Source: Desmodesmus armatus (Eukaryota; Chlorophyta; Chlorophyceae; Sphaeropleales; Scenedesmaceae). Taken from it: a stretch of 64,000 nucleotides of DNA. The notes beneath the pieces are model-generated. The model was not told where the DNA came from. It made no database searches and worked only from the letters and a program-made list of their open reading frames with translations. Position numbers and translations under genes: made by a program. The stretch lies in the NCBI GenBank assembly GCA_007449985.2, contig VIIQ02000571.1, positions 1 through 64,000 of the forward strand. The letters are read 5' to 3'. Below are positions 1-11,400 of the stretch, in pieces. The stretch's first letter is position 1; every line of letters starts with the position of its first letter.

Positions 1-3000
1 ATTTCACCCACTGACCACCACGGACTCAAAACTGCACCAATGCTCATGAAATTTGGGGAGCAGCAATGGGACATGTTTGTACAAACACCCGTTATGACTG
101 CTCTCTGATGCTGTAAGCTCAGGCAAAGCAGTAGAGCCAAACGTTGTAGTAGGGGACTTTTCCTGCAATGGGTACTTTCTTTCTGCACCCTCTATCCGCC
201 ACGGGGGTGCAAAAATCAGCTACCCCTCATCGAGATCAGAACAGCCTGGGTTTGCACCCGTAACTAGCACCGCTCAGTACAAGATATATGCACCGCACCT
301 CGACATGGAACGCAGCTTCGATGATTCAGAGTCCCGCGTTTCCCTCTCGGCGTCCCTGCTTCTGACAGGTCGGCGGGTCAGGTGCAGCTGTCCGGCAGTT
401 TGGCTGGCCGAAGTGTGCGGCAACGTCACCGCCCGCCCTTGTCGTTGATAATACGGCAACTACTGCCAAAGCATGTTGTGATGAACGAAACAGACTGATA
501 TACACCTCGCGCGCTGCAGCCCCGACTCGGTTGTTGCGTTGGTGCAACCGATCTGTTCGAATGTTTGAACCGATGGCCTGGGGCCGTTGCTGCTCTGCGT
601 TTTCAAAAGTCATCACGCATAAGCTATGGTTTCAGCATGCTGCAAGACCCCTGTCGCAATAAACAGCGTGATGTTTGGCCTTGGGTCGGCAGGTCATCAC
701 CCTTCTCACACCCCCTGGACTGCCTACAGGCCCCCAGCAAGGTCGAACCTCTCGGGCAGGATCTGCCCAGTGCAGCAGCTGGCCAGACTGGCATGGTGTT
801 TCTGCATGTAATCATGGCCCACCATTCAATTCAGCCTGAAGTCAGCAGCACCTGGTCACAGCCTGCTACAGCTGCCCAATGACTCATTATGGTGGGGTCC
901 CTTCGGAGGGGTGGGAGGACTTCGGCTCACGTGCAGCAGGGAGGCACGGAATCAACAGCCAGCTTAGCAGCAAAGTGTGGCATCCCTGGGCTGATGCTGA
1001 AGACGACCCATCAAACCCAAAGGGGGACCCCAGTCGGAATACAACGAAATTGGTTGGCGGGCCGATATTGGGGTGATACTGGCGGATAGGGGATGCAGTA
1101 AGAAAGTCCCACCTCATTCAGTGACTTACTCAACTAAAATCACAGCTAAATGACCAATGCCAGCAGCAACCTACACATCACAGCACCTGTGCAGGGTGTG
1201 AGCTGGACACCTTGATAGCAAGCACCATGGAGAAGTTAGGTATGGTGTGCTAGATGTTGGTGCAATGCTGTGCACCACTATCTTGCACACTCAAGAGGGG
1301 CAGCTGCAGCCACAGCCAGGCAGTTTCTGCTAGTGACACATACACCACAGACAGTAGTGCAGGAGAAGCAGCACAACTGAGCACAGCATCAAAGAATCAG
1401 ACAATGTATGTGGTGGTGGCATGTAGTGTGACTCACAAGCAAGCCAGAAAGAAGGTCCCACCCCCCACAACAAGTTGTTCAAAAACACACCATGCAACCT
1501 GCCATATCTAAGCTTAGTACCACACAGTAGGCATGTCTGCTATGCAGCCCTGCCACTTGCTGAGGCTCAAGCCCCCAGCATGGCCAGTTACCAAGGGGCT
1601 GGCTGCACCACCCACCCCATACACGGATTTCACCCAACTGACCACCACGGACTCAAACTGCACCAATGCTCATGAAATTTGGGGAGCAGCAATGGGACAT
1701 GTGTTGTACAAACACCCGTTATGACTGCTCTCTGATGCTGTAAGCTCAGGCAAAGCAGTAGAGCCAAACGTGTGATAGGGGACTTTTCCTGCAATGGGTA
1801 CTTTCTTTCTGCACCCTCTATCCGCCACGGGGTGCAAAAAATCAGCTACCCCGCTCGAGATCAGAACAGCCTGGGTTTGCACCCGTAACTAGCACCGCTC
1901 AGTACAAGATATATGCACCGCACCTCGACATGGAACGCAGCTTCGATGATTCAGAGTCCCGCGTTTCCCTCTCGGCGTCCCTGCTTCTGACAGGTCGGCG
2001 GGTCAGGTGCAGCTGTCGGCAGTTTGGCTGGCCGAAGTGTGCGGCAACGTCACCGCCCGCCTTGTCGTTGATAATACGGCAACTACTGCCAAGCATGTTG
2101 TGATGAACGAAACAGACTGATATACACCTCGCGCGCTGCAGCCCCGACTCGGTTGTTGCGTTGGTGCAACCGATCTGTCGAATGTTGAGACCGATGGCCT
2201 GCGGGCCGTTGCTGCTCTGCGTTTTCAAAAGTCATCACGCATAAGCTATGGTTATCAGCAATGCTGCAAGACCCATGTCGCAATAAACAGCGTGATGTGT
2301 TGGCCTTGGGGTCGGCAGGTCATCACACCTTCTCACACCCCCTGTGGACACTGCCTACAGGCCCCCAGCAAGGTCGAACCTCTCGGGCAGGATCTGCCCA
2401 GTGCAGCAGCTGGCCAGACTGGCATTGGTGTTTCTGCATGTAATCATGGCCCACCATTCAATTCAGCCTGAAGTCAGCAGCACCTGGTCACAGCCTGCTA
2501 CAGCTGCCCAATGACTCATTATGGTGGGGGTCCCTTCGGAGGGGTGGGAGGGACTTCGGCTCACGTGCAGGCAGGGAGGCACGGAATCAACAGCCAGCTT
2601 AGCAGCAAAGTGTGGCATCCCTGGGCTGATGCTGAAGACGACCACATCAAACCCAAAGGGGGAACCAGTCGGAATACAACGAAATTGGTTGGCGGGCCGA
2701 TATTGGGGGATACTGGCGGATAGGGGATGCAGTAAGAAAGTCACACCTCATTCAGTGACTTACTCAACTAAAATCACAGCTAAATGAACCAATGCCAGCA
2801 GCAACCTACACATCACAGCAGCCTGTGCAGGGTGTGAGCTGGACACCTTGATAGCAAGCACCATGGAGAAGTTAGGTATGGTGTGCTAGATGTTGGTGCA
2901 ATGCTGTGCACCACTATCTTGCACACTCAAGAGGGGCAGCTGCAGCCACAGCCAGGCAGTTTCTGCTAGTGACACATACACCACAGACAGTAGTGCAGGA

Positions 3001-6000
3001 GAAGCAGCACAACTGAGCACAGCATCAAAGAATCAGACAATGTATGTGGTGGTGGCATGTAGTGTGACTCACAAGCAAGCCAGAAAAGAAGGTCCCACCC
3101 CCCACAACAAGTTGTTCAAAAACACACCATGCAACCTGCCATATCTAAGCTTAGTACCACACAGTAGGCATTGTCTGCTATGCAGCCCTGCCACTTGCTG
3201 AGGCTCAAGCCCCCAGCATGGCCAGTTACCAAGGGGCTGGCTGCACCACCCACCCCATACACGGATTTCACCCAACTGACCACCACGGACTCAAAACTGC
3301 ACCAATGCTCATGAAATTTGGGGAGCAGCAATGGGACATGTTTGTACAAACACCCGTTATGACTGCTCTCTGATGCTGTAAGCTCAGGCAAAGCAGTAGA
3401 GCCAAACGTGTGATAGGGGACTTTTCCTGCAATGGGTACTTTCTTTCTGCACCCTCTATCCGCCACGGGGGTGCAAAAAATCAGCTACCCCGCATCGAGA
3501 TCAGAACAGCCTGGGTTTGCACCCGTAACTAGCACCGCTCAGTACAAGATATATGCACCGCACCTCGACATGGAACGCAGCTTCGATGATTCAGAGTCCC
3601 GCGTTTCCCTCTCGGCGTCCCTGCTTCTGACAGGTCGGCGGGTCAGGTGCAGCTGTCGGCAGTTTGGCTGGCCGAAGTGTGCGGCAACGTCACCGCCCGC
3701 CTTGTCGTTGATAATACGGCAACTACTGCCAAAGCATGTTGTGATGAACGAAACAGACTGATATACACCTCGCGCGCTGCAGCCCCGACTCGGTTGTTGC
3801 GTTGGTGCAACCGATCTGTCGAATGTTGAGACCGATGGCCTGCGGGCCGTTGCTGCTCTGCGTTTTCAAAAGTCATCACGCATAAGCTATGGTTATCAGC
3901 AATGCTGCAAGACCCATGTCGCAATAAACAGCGTGATGTGTTGGCCTTGGGGTCGGCAGGTCATCACACCTTCTCACACCCCCTGTGGACACTGCCTACA
4001 GGCCCCCAGCAAGGTCGAACCTCTCGGGCAGGATCTGCCCAGTGCAGCAGCTGGCCAGACTGGCATTGGTGTTTCTGCATGTAATCATGGCCCACCATTC
4101 AATTCAGCCTGAAGTCAGCAGCACCTGGTCACAGCCTGCTACAGCTGCCCAATGACTCATTATGGTGGGGGTCCCTTCGGAGGGGTGGGAGGGACTTCGG
4201 CTCACGTGCAGGCAGGGAGGCACGGAATCAACAGCCAGCTTAGCAGCAAAGTGTGGCATCCCTGGGCTGATGCTGAAGACGACCACATCAAACCCAAAGG
4301 GGGAACCAGTCGGAATACAACGAAATTGGTTGGCGGGCCGATATTGGGGATACTGGCGGATAGGGGATGCAGTAAGAAAGTCACACCTCATTCAGTGACT
4401 TACTCAACTAAAATCACAGCTAAATGAACCAATGCCAGCAGCAACCTACACATCACAGCAGCCTGTGCAGGGTGTGAGCTGGACACCTTGATAGCAAGCA
4501 CCATGGAGAAGTTAGGTATGGTGTGCTAGATGTTGGTGCAATGCTGTGCACCACTATCTTGCACACTCAAGAGGGGCAGCTGCAGCCACAGCCAGGCAGT
4601 TTCTGCTAGTGACACATACACCACAGACAGTAGTGCAGGAGAAGCAGCACAACTGAGCACAGCATCAAAGAATCAGACAATGTATGTGGTGGTGGCATGT
4701 AGTGTGACTCACAAGCAAGCCAGAAAAGAAGGTCCCACCCCCCACAACAAGTTGTTCAAAAACACACCATGCAACCTGCCATATCTAAGCTTAGTACCAC
4801 ACAGTAGGCATTGTCTGCTATGCAGCCCTGCCACTTGCTGAGGCTCAAGCCCCCAGCATGGCCAGTTACCAAGGGGCTGGCTGCACCACCCACCCCATAC
4901 ACGGATTTCACCCAACTGACCACCACGGACTCAAAACTGCACCAATGCTCATGAAATTTGGGGAGCAGCAATGGGACATGTTTGTACAAACACCCGTTAT
5001 GACTGCTCTCTGATGCTGTAAGCTCAGGCAAAGCAGTAGAGCCAAACGTGTGATAGGGGACTTTTCCTGCAATGGGTACTTTCTTTCTGCACCCTCTATC
5101 CGCCACGGGGGTGCAAAAAATCAGCTACCCCGCATCGAGATCAGAACAGCCTGGGTTTGCACCCGTAACTAGCACCGCTCAGTACAAGATATATGCACCG
5201 CACCTCGACATGGAACGCAGCTTCGATGATTCAGAGTCCCGCGTTTCCCTCTCGGCGTCCCTGCTTCTGACAGGTCGGCGGGTCAGGTGCAGCTGTCGGC
5301 AGTTTGGCTGGCCGAAGTGTGCGGCAACGTCACCGCCCGCCTTGTCGTTGATAATACGGCAACTACTGCCAAAGCATGTTGTGATGAACGAAACAGACTG
5401 ATATACACCTCGCGCGCTGCAGCCCCGACTCGGTTGTTGCGTTGGTGCAACCGATCTGTCGAATGTTGAGACCGATGGCCTGCGGGCCGTTGCTGCTCTG
5501 CGTTTTCAAAAGTCATCACGCATAAGCTATGGTTATCAGCAATGCTGCAAGACCCATGTCGCAATAAACAGCGTGATGTGTTGGCCTTGGGGTCGGCAGG
5601 TCATCACACCTTCTCACACCCCCTGTGGACACTGCCTACAGGCCCCCAGCAAGGTCGAACCTCTCGGGCAGGATCTGCCCAGTGCAGCAGCTGGCCAGAC
5701 TGGCATTGGTGTTTCTGCATGTAATCATGGCCCACCATTCAATTCAGCCTGAAGTCAGCAGCACCTGGTCACAGCCTGCTACAGCTGCCCAATGACTCAT
5801 TATGGTGGGGGTCCCTTCGGAGGGGTGGGAGGGACTTCGGCTCACGTGCAGGCAGGGAGGCACGGAATCAACAGCCAGCTTAGCAGCAAAGTGTGGCATC
5901 CCTGGGCTGATGCTGAAGACGACCACATCAAACCCAAAGGGGGAACCAGTCGGAATACAACGAAATTGGTTGGCGGGCCGATATTGGGGGATACTGGCGG

Positions 6001-8380
6001 ATAGGGGATGCAGTAAGAAAGTCACACCTCATTCAGTGACTTACTCAACTAAAATCACAGCTAAATGAACCAATGCCAGCAGCAACCTACACATCACAGC
6101 AGCCTGTGCAGGGTGTGAGCTGGACACCTTGATAGCAAGCACCATGGAGAAGTTAGGTATGGTGTGCTAGATGTTGGTGCAATGCTGTGCACCACTATCT
6201 TGCACACTCAAGAGGGGCAGCTGCAGCCACAGCCAGGCAGTTTCTGCTAGTGACACATACACCACAGACAGTAGTGCAGGAGAAGCAGCACAACTGAGCA
6301 CAGCATCAAAGAATCAGACAATGTATGTGGTGGTGGCATGTAGTGTGACTCACAAGCAAGCCAGAAAAGAAGGTCCCACCCCCCACAACAAGTTGTTCAA
6401 AAACACACCATGCAACCTGCCATATCTAAGCTTAGTACCACACAGTAGGCATTGTCTGCTATGCAGCCCTGCCACTTGCTGAGGCTCAAGCCCCCAGCAT
6501 GGCCAGTTACCAAGGGGCTGGCTGCACCACCCACCCCATACACGGATTTCACCCAACTGACCACCACGGACTCAAAACTGCACCAATGCTCATGAAATTT
6601 GGGGAGCAGCAATGGGACATGTTTGTACAAACACCCGTTATGACTGCTCTCTGATGCTGTAAGCTCAGGCAAAGCAGTAGAGCCAAACGTGTGATAGGGG
6701 ACTTTTCCTGCAATGGGTACTTTCTTTCTGCACCCTCTATCCGCCACGGGGGTGCAAAAAATCAGCTACCCCGCATCGAGATCAGAACAGCCTGGGTTTG
6801 CACCCGTAACTAGCACCGCTCAGTACAAGATATATGCACCGCACCTCGACATGGAACGCAGCTTCGATGATTCAGAGTCCCGCGTTTCCCTCTCGGCGTC
6901 CCTGCTTCTGACAGGTCGGCGGGTCAGGTGCAGCTGTCGGCAGTTTGGCTGGCCGAAGTGTGCGGCAACGTCACCGCCCGCCTTGTCGTTGATAATACGG
7001 CAACTACTGCCAAAGCATGTTGTGATGAACGAAACAGACTGATATACACCTCGCGCGCTGCAGCCCCGACTCGGTTGTTGCGTTGGTGCAACCGATCTGT
7101 CGAATGTTGAGACCGATGGCCTGCGGGCCGTTGCTGCTCTGCGTTTTCAAAAGTCATCACGCATAAGCTATGGTTATCAGCAATGCTGCAAGACCCATGT
7201 CGCAATAAACAGCGTGATGTGTTGGCCTTGGGGTCGGCAGGTCATCACACCTTCTCACACCCCCTGTGGACACTGCCTACAGGCCCCCAGCAAGGTCGAA
7301 CCTCTCGGGCAGGATCTGCCCAGTGCAGCAGCTGGCCAGACTGGCATTGGTGTTTCTGCATGTAATCATGGCCCACCATTCAATTCAGCCTGAAGTCAGC
7401 AGCACCTGGTCACAGCCTGCTACAGCTGCCCAATGACTCATTATGGTGGGGGTCCCTTCGGAGGGGTGGGAGGGACTTCGGCTCACGTGCAGGCAGGGAG
7501 GCACGGAATCAACAGCCAGCTTAGCAGCAAAGTGTGGCATCCCTGGGCTGATGCTGAAGACGACCACATCAAACCCAAAGGGGGAACCAGTCGGAATACA
7601 ACGAAATTGGTTGGCGGGCCGATATTGGGGGATACTGGCGGATAGGGGATGCAGTAAGAAAGTCACACCTCATTCAGTGACTTACTCAACTAAAATCACA
7701 GCTAAATGAACCAATGCCAGCAGCAACCTACACATCACAGCAGCCTGTGCAGGGTGTGAGCTGGACACCTTGATAGCAAGCACCATGGAGAAGTTAGGTA
7801 TGGTGTGCTAGATGTTGGTGCAATGCTGTGCACCACTATCTTGCACACTCAAGAGGGGCAGCTGCAGCCACAGCCAGGCAGTTTCTGCTAGTGACACATA
7901 CACCACAGACAGTAGTGCAGGAGAAGCAGCACAACTGAGCACAGCATCAAAGAATCAGACAATGTATGTGGTGGTGGCATGTAGTGTGACTCACAAGCAA
8001 GCCAGAAAAGAAGGTCCCACCCCCCACAACAAGTTGTTCAAAAACACACCATGCAACCTGCCATATCTAAGCTTAGTACCACACAGTAGGCATTGTCTGC
8101 TATGCAGCCCTGCCACTTGCTGAGGCTCAAGCCCCCAGCATGGCCAGTTACCAAGGGGCTGGCTGCACCACCCACCCCATACACGGATTTCACCCAACTG
8201 ACCACCACGGACTCAAAACTGCACCAATGCTCATGAAATTTGGGGAGCAGCAATGGGACATGTTTGTACAAACACCCGTTATGACTGCTCTCTGATGCTG
8301 TAAGCTCAGGCAAAGCAGTAGAGCCAAACGTGTGATAGGGGACTTTTCCTGCAATGGGTACTTTCTTTCTGCACCCTCTA
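1..8380. repeat. Head-to-tail array of a 1.64 kb unit (5 full copies plus 194 bp)
   Basis: The same sequence restarts at 1, 1627, 3265, 4905, 6546 and 8187 (periods 1626, 1638, 1640, 1641, 1641). The last partial copy ends at 8380, where unrelated sequence begins. Copies 2-5 are almost identical; copy 1 is shorter because of scattered small deletions. All six frames hold only short ORFs (up to 116 aa) that recur once per unit and resemble no protein family I recognise, so the array is treated as non-coding satellite or expanded mobile-element DNA. It runs off the left edge, so its true length is unknown. Confidence 0.97.
2714..3465. repeat. Segment bounded by 28-bp imperfect inverted repeats inside each array unit
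   Basis: Positions 2714-2741 and the reverse complement of 3438-3465 match at 25 of 28 bases. Both start TGGCGGATAG and end AAGAAAGT. The same pair occurs in the other copies. The 752-bp segment between the outer ends has the look of a non-autonomous DNA element with terminal inverted repeats, although no target-site duplication could be shown. The final array copy ends inside the right-hand repeat, after CCCTCTA at 8380. The inverted repeat is directly visible; its mobile-element nature is inferred. Confidence 0.6.
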
Positions 8381-8439
8381 GTGCAAATAGCCTTGCAGCA
8401 TCTTGGGGGAAAAGGATATTTGTATGATCAGTCACTCAC

Positions 8440-11400
8440 TCATGATTCCAAAGGAGTAGATGTCTGCTGCTGGTGTAAGCTTGCCCGCAACCAGCAGCTC
8501 AACAGGCATGTGCGTCACAGTGCCAAAACGCCGTGTGCTCAAGTGGCTCTGGAGGCAATGTAATGGGCAGGAAACACTGTGTCACAGCAGTACGGTACTC
8601 AGCCTTTAGTAAAGGCTATCCGGTTACATTGACATGGTTTCGGCTGGATAGGCTATTCAACTGCATTGACAGGCAGTGGCACACACTGTAATGACACACA
8701 CTGTAGCACACTGCACACTACACCGCACCATGGCATGGTGCAACCGTCAATGGGAACCAGCAGCTGCCGACTGGGCCTGCAAACAAGCTCACCATCAGCT
8801 GCTTTTACACTGCTTGCACAGCCTCTTGAGCAGCTCCCAAGCACTCACCTGTCCCAAAGCCAGGGCCCTGCTCAGGCCAAAGTCTGCAATGGCAGCTGTC
8901 AGGCCGTCTGGGTCATTGGGCTCTGTGCACAGCACATGCACGCAGTGAGAGGCAGTGACTTCCAGGCATGTGAACGACAACAAGAGACCCCCCCCAAACA
9001 GTTTTCACTTCCAAAAGATGCAAGCTACTCCTCCTGATATTTAGTTGTAGGTGGTGCACCTCATCAAAGTGACATGGTGCAAGGCTCAGCCTAATAGGCT
9101 AATTGGGCCAAATCAATGTGTTCAGCCTGCTTTTGAGCAGCTTGCTATCAGCTAAGGTAGTTGCCTCCACAACCCTGCAGAAGACTTTCAACTCCACTAT
9201 GCAAGGTTCTCAGCACACGTCGAACTTGCAGTTGTCAGCAGCCAATCACACCCGGCCCCTACCTGATCTCAGCAGCACATTCTCACACTTGAGGTCACCA
9301 TGGCACACGTGCCGGGGTGCCTGCTCGTGCAGATACACCAATCCAGCAGCCACGTCAGCACAGCGCCGCAGCAGCATCGCCTGCAAGCCGTCAGCAGTTG
9401 GAGCGGTGCTCAGGCAGGCGCCTAGTAGGGCTGTCTGGGCATTGCCCCGTTGCAGGCGCCTCACTACCCGGTAGGCATGCCCTTTCCTGACAACATGACA
9501 ATTGCCCTAATTGTTGGTACTACTCCGGCTTACTGGCAGAGGCTCTGCCAATAAGCCGGACTCAATTGCAGCCCCGTCAAACGTTGTGGCACAGTATTGA
9601 GCACGGAGTGCAACCAACACAGCCACTGTGATCAGGCTGATCACTGGGGCCCAAACATGACACAATCAAGGCATGATACAACTCACCGCACGGATGCTTC
9701 CATCTTCAGCTTCAAACACGCCCGCCCTGACAGCTGCCGCAAGTGTACCACAATCCATCAGCGGCATCACCACCCAAACCTCCCTGCAAAACAGTGGCGC
9801 AAATCAGTTACATAACTAGTAGTATTTGGCTCACTGTGGCACAAAAGCCGCTTTGACAGTGTCACTAGTCAGCTAGATGGGGCCGCAGTGGCCCGTGCCG
9901 CACATAGTGTGTTGATGAGCTGCAGACAAGGTATGCACTGTCTGTGCAAACTTGGCTGTTGCCCTGTTCAGGCTAGGGAACCACTAGCAAATGTGGTGGT
10001 GTCAAAGCGGTGGACCCCTGCACGTACGTGTCAATGACTGGGACATCCAGTGATGTGGCGCTCTTGACGACCGCCCATGTTGTTGGCAGGTCAAACACAC
10101 CAACAGCACCGTCAGGCAGGAACAGACTGCTGCCACCAGCTGAGCCAGAGAAGCCCTGCAGGAGGTGAACAGGTAACAAGCGGAAGTGATGATCACATCA
10201 AAGTAAAACCAGTACATGATGACGCAGGCCCGAAATTCGCGAGGTCTATGCCCCACTTATTCCGTCAGAGTGTTGGGCCCCCCCCCCCCCCCCCAAGCCC
10301 CCCCGCTTTTTCCTGGGGGGGCTGCACCCCCCCCAGACCCCCCCCGCCACTTTCTTGGCCCTATCACCAGCTTGGGCTTTTCCGGTTGCACTGTCCTGCC
10401 TGGCTTTGGTGGTTGCCTCTTTCTGTGTACATGTGTTCGCCAGTACCGTACTGGCAAGTGACTTGCCAGGCAGCCACAGGATGCAGCATCATGCTGGGAT
10501 GATCCCAATGTGCACAGTTTGCTGCAGATGTAACTATTTGGTCGTACAGCACGCGACCCCAGCCTGGGGTCCCCAGGTCAGCTACATGAATGAAAAACCT
10601 CTGCCTGGACACTTTTAGCTGAGCACAGCTGTGGCCTGTAGCTGGCTATGGTGGCCAAAGCCCTTGCATGCTGCAGTTTGTAGCTGGGTGCAGCTACACG
10701 TAGCTGTGCTGCCAGCAGGCAGCACTGCCTGGCATGTAGCCAGCTACACACAGATGTAGGCAGCTCCAAGTAGCTGGCCACACATGCCCCCAGGCAGCAG
10801 CCCCGCATCCAGTGTGTAGCGTGTAGCCAGTTCTGTGAGCAGCCACGCCTCGTGGCCGTAACCTAAGCTACAAGCTTGTAGCCATATGTAGCTGCAAGTA
10901 GCCGACTTGCTGTATGGAGCCTGTTGCTCATGCCCGCCCCGGTGGGTGGGACATGTAGCAAGCCCAGTGGTAATCCCTACGTGCCAGTGACAATGACTAC
11001 TCCTGCCCCTAGTAACAGGGCATGCCTTGTCAATGACAGGTTGTCAGGCCCTGGATGCCCTTTGGGGCTGCTTCTCACGGAGCTGTCTGCACGGCCCTGC
11101 GATGGTGTCCCCTGCACAAGGGGTGCCGTGGGGTGGGTGTCACAACAGGTTGCCCCATCCTCCCGCCGGATCTTTTGATGGAGTGAACCACCAGTTGCTT
11201 GGTCCCGCCCATTGTAACTGATCACTTCCAAAAAAAATGACAGGTTGTCGCAGAATGCGGTGTGTGATGGCAAGTGCCCACACCACAGCAGTCCACTGCA
11301 GCATGCTAAGCTTCAAACGGCAGCAAGTGTGCAGGATGGTCTGCAGATTCATCACCAGCTGTTGGGTTCAGCACAACAGTGTGTGCAACAACATGACTTA

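Noticed and set aside
3116..3466. Repeated minus-strand ORFs of up to 116 codons in every array unit
   Set aside because: They recur only because the DNA repeats. All frames have similar short ORFs, composition is not protein-like and copy 1 breaks them by small deletions.
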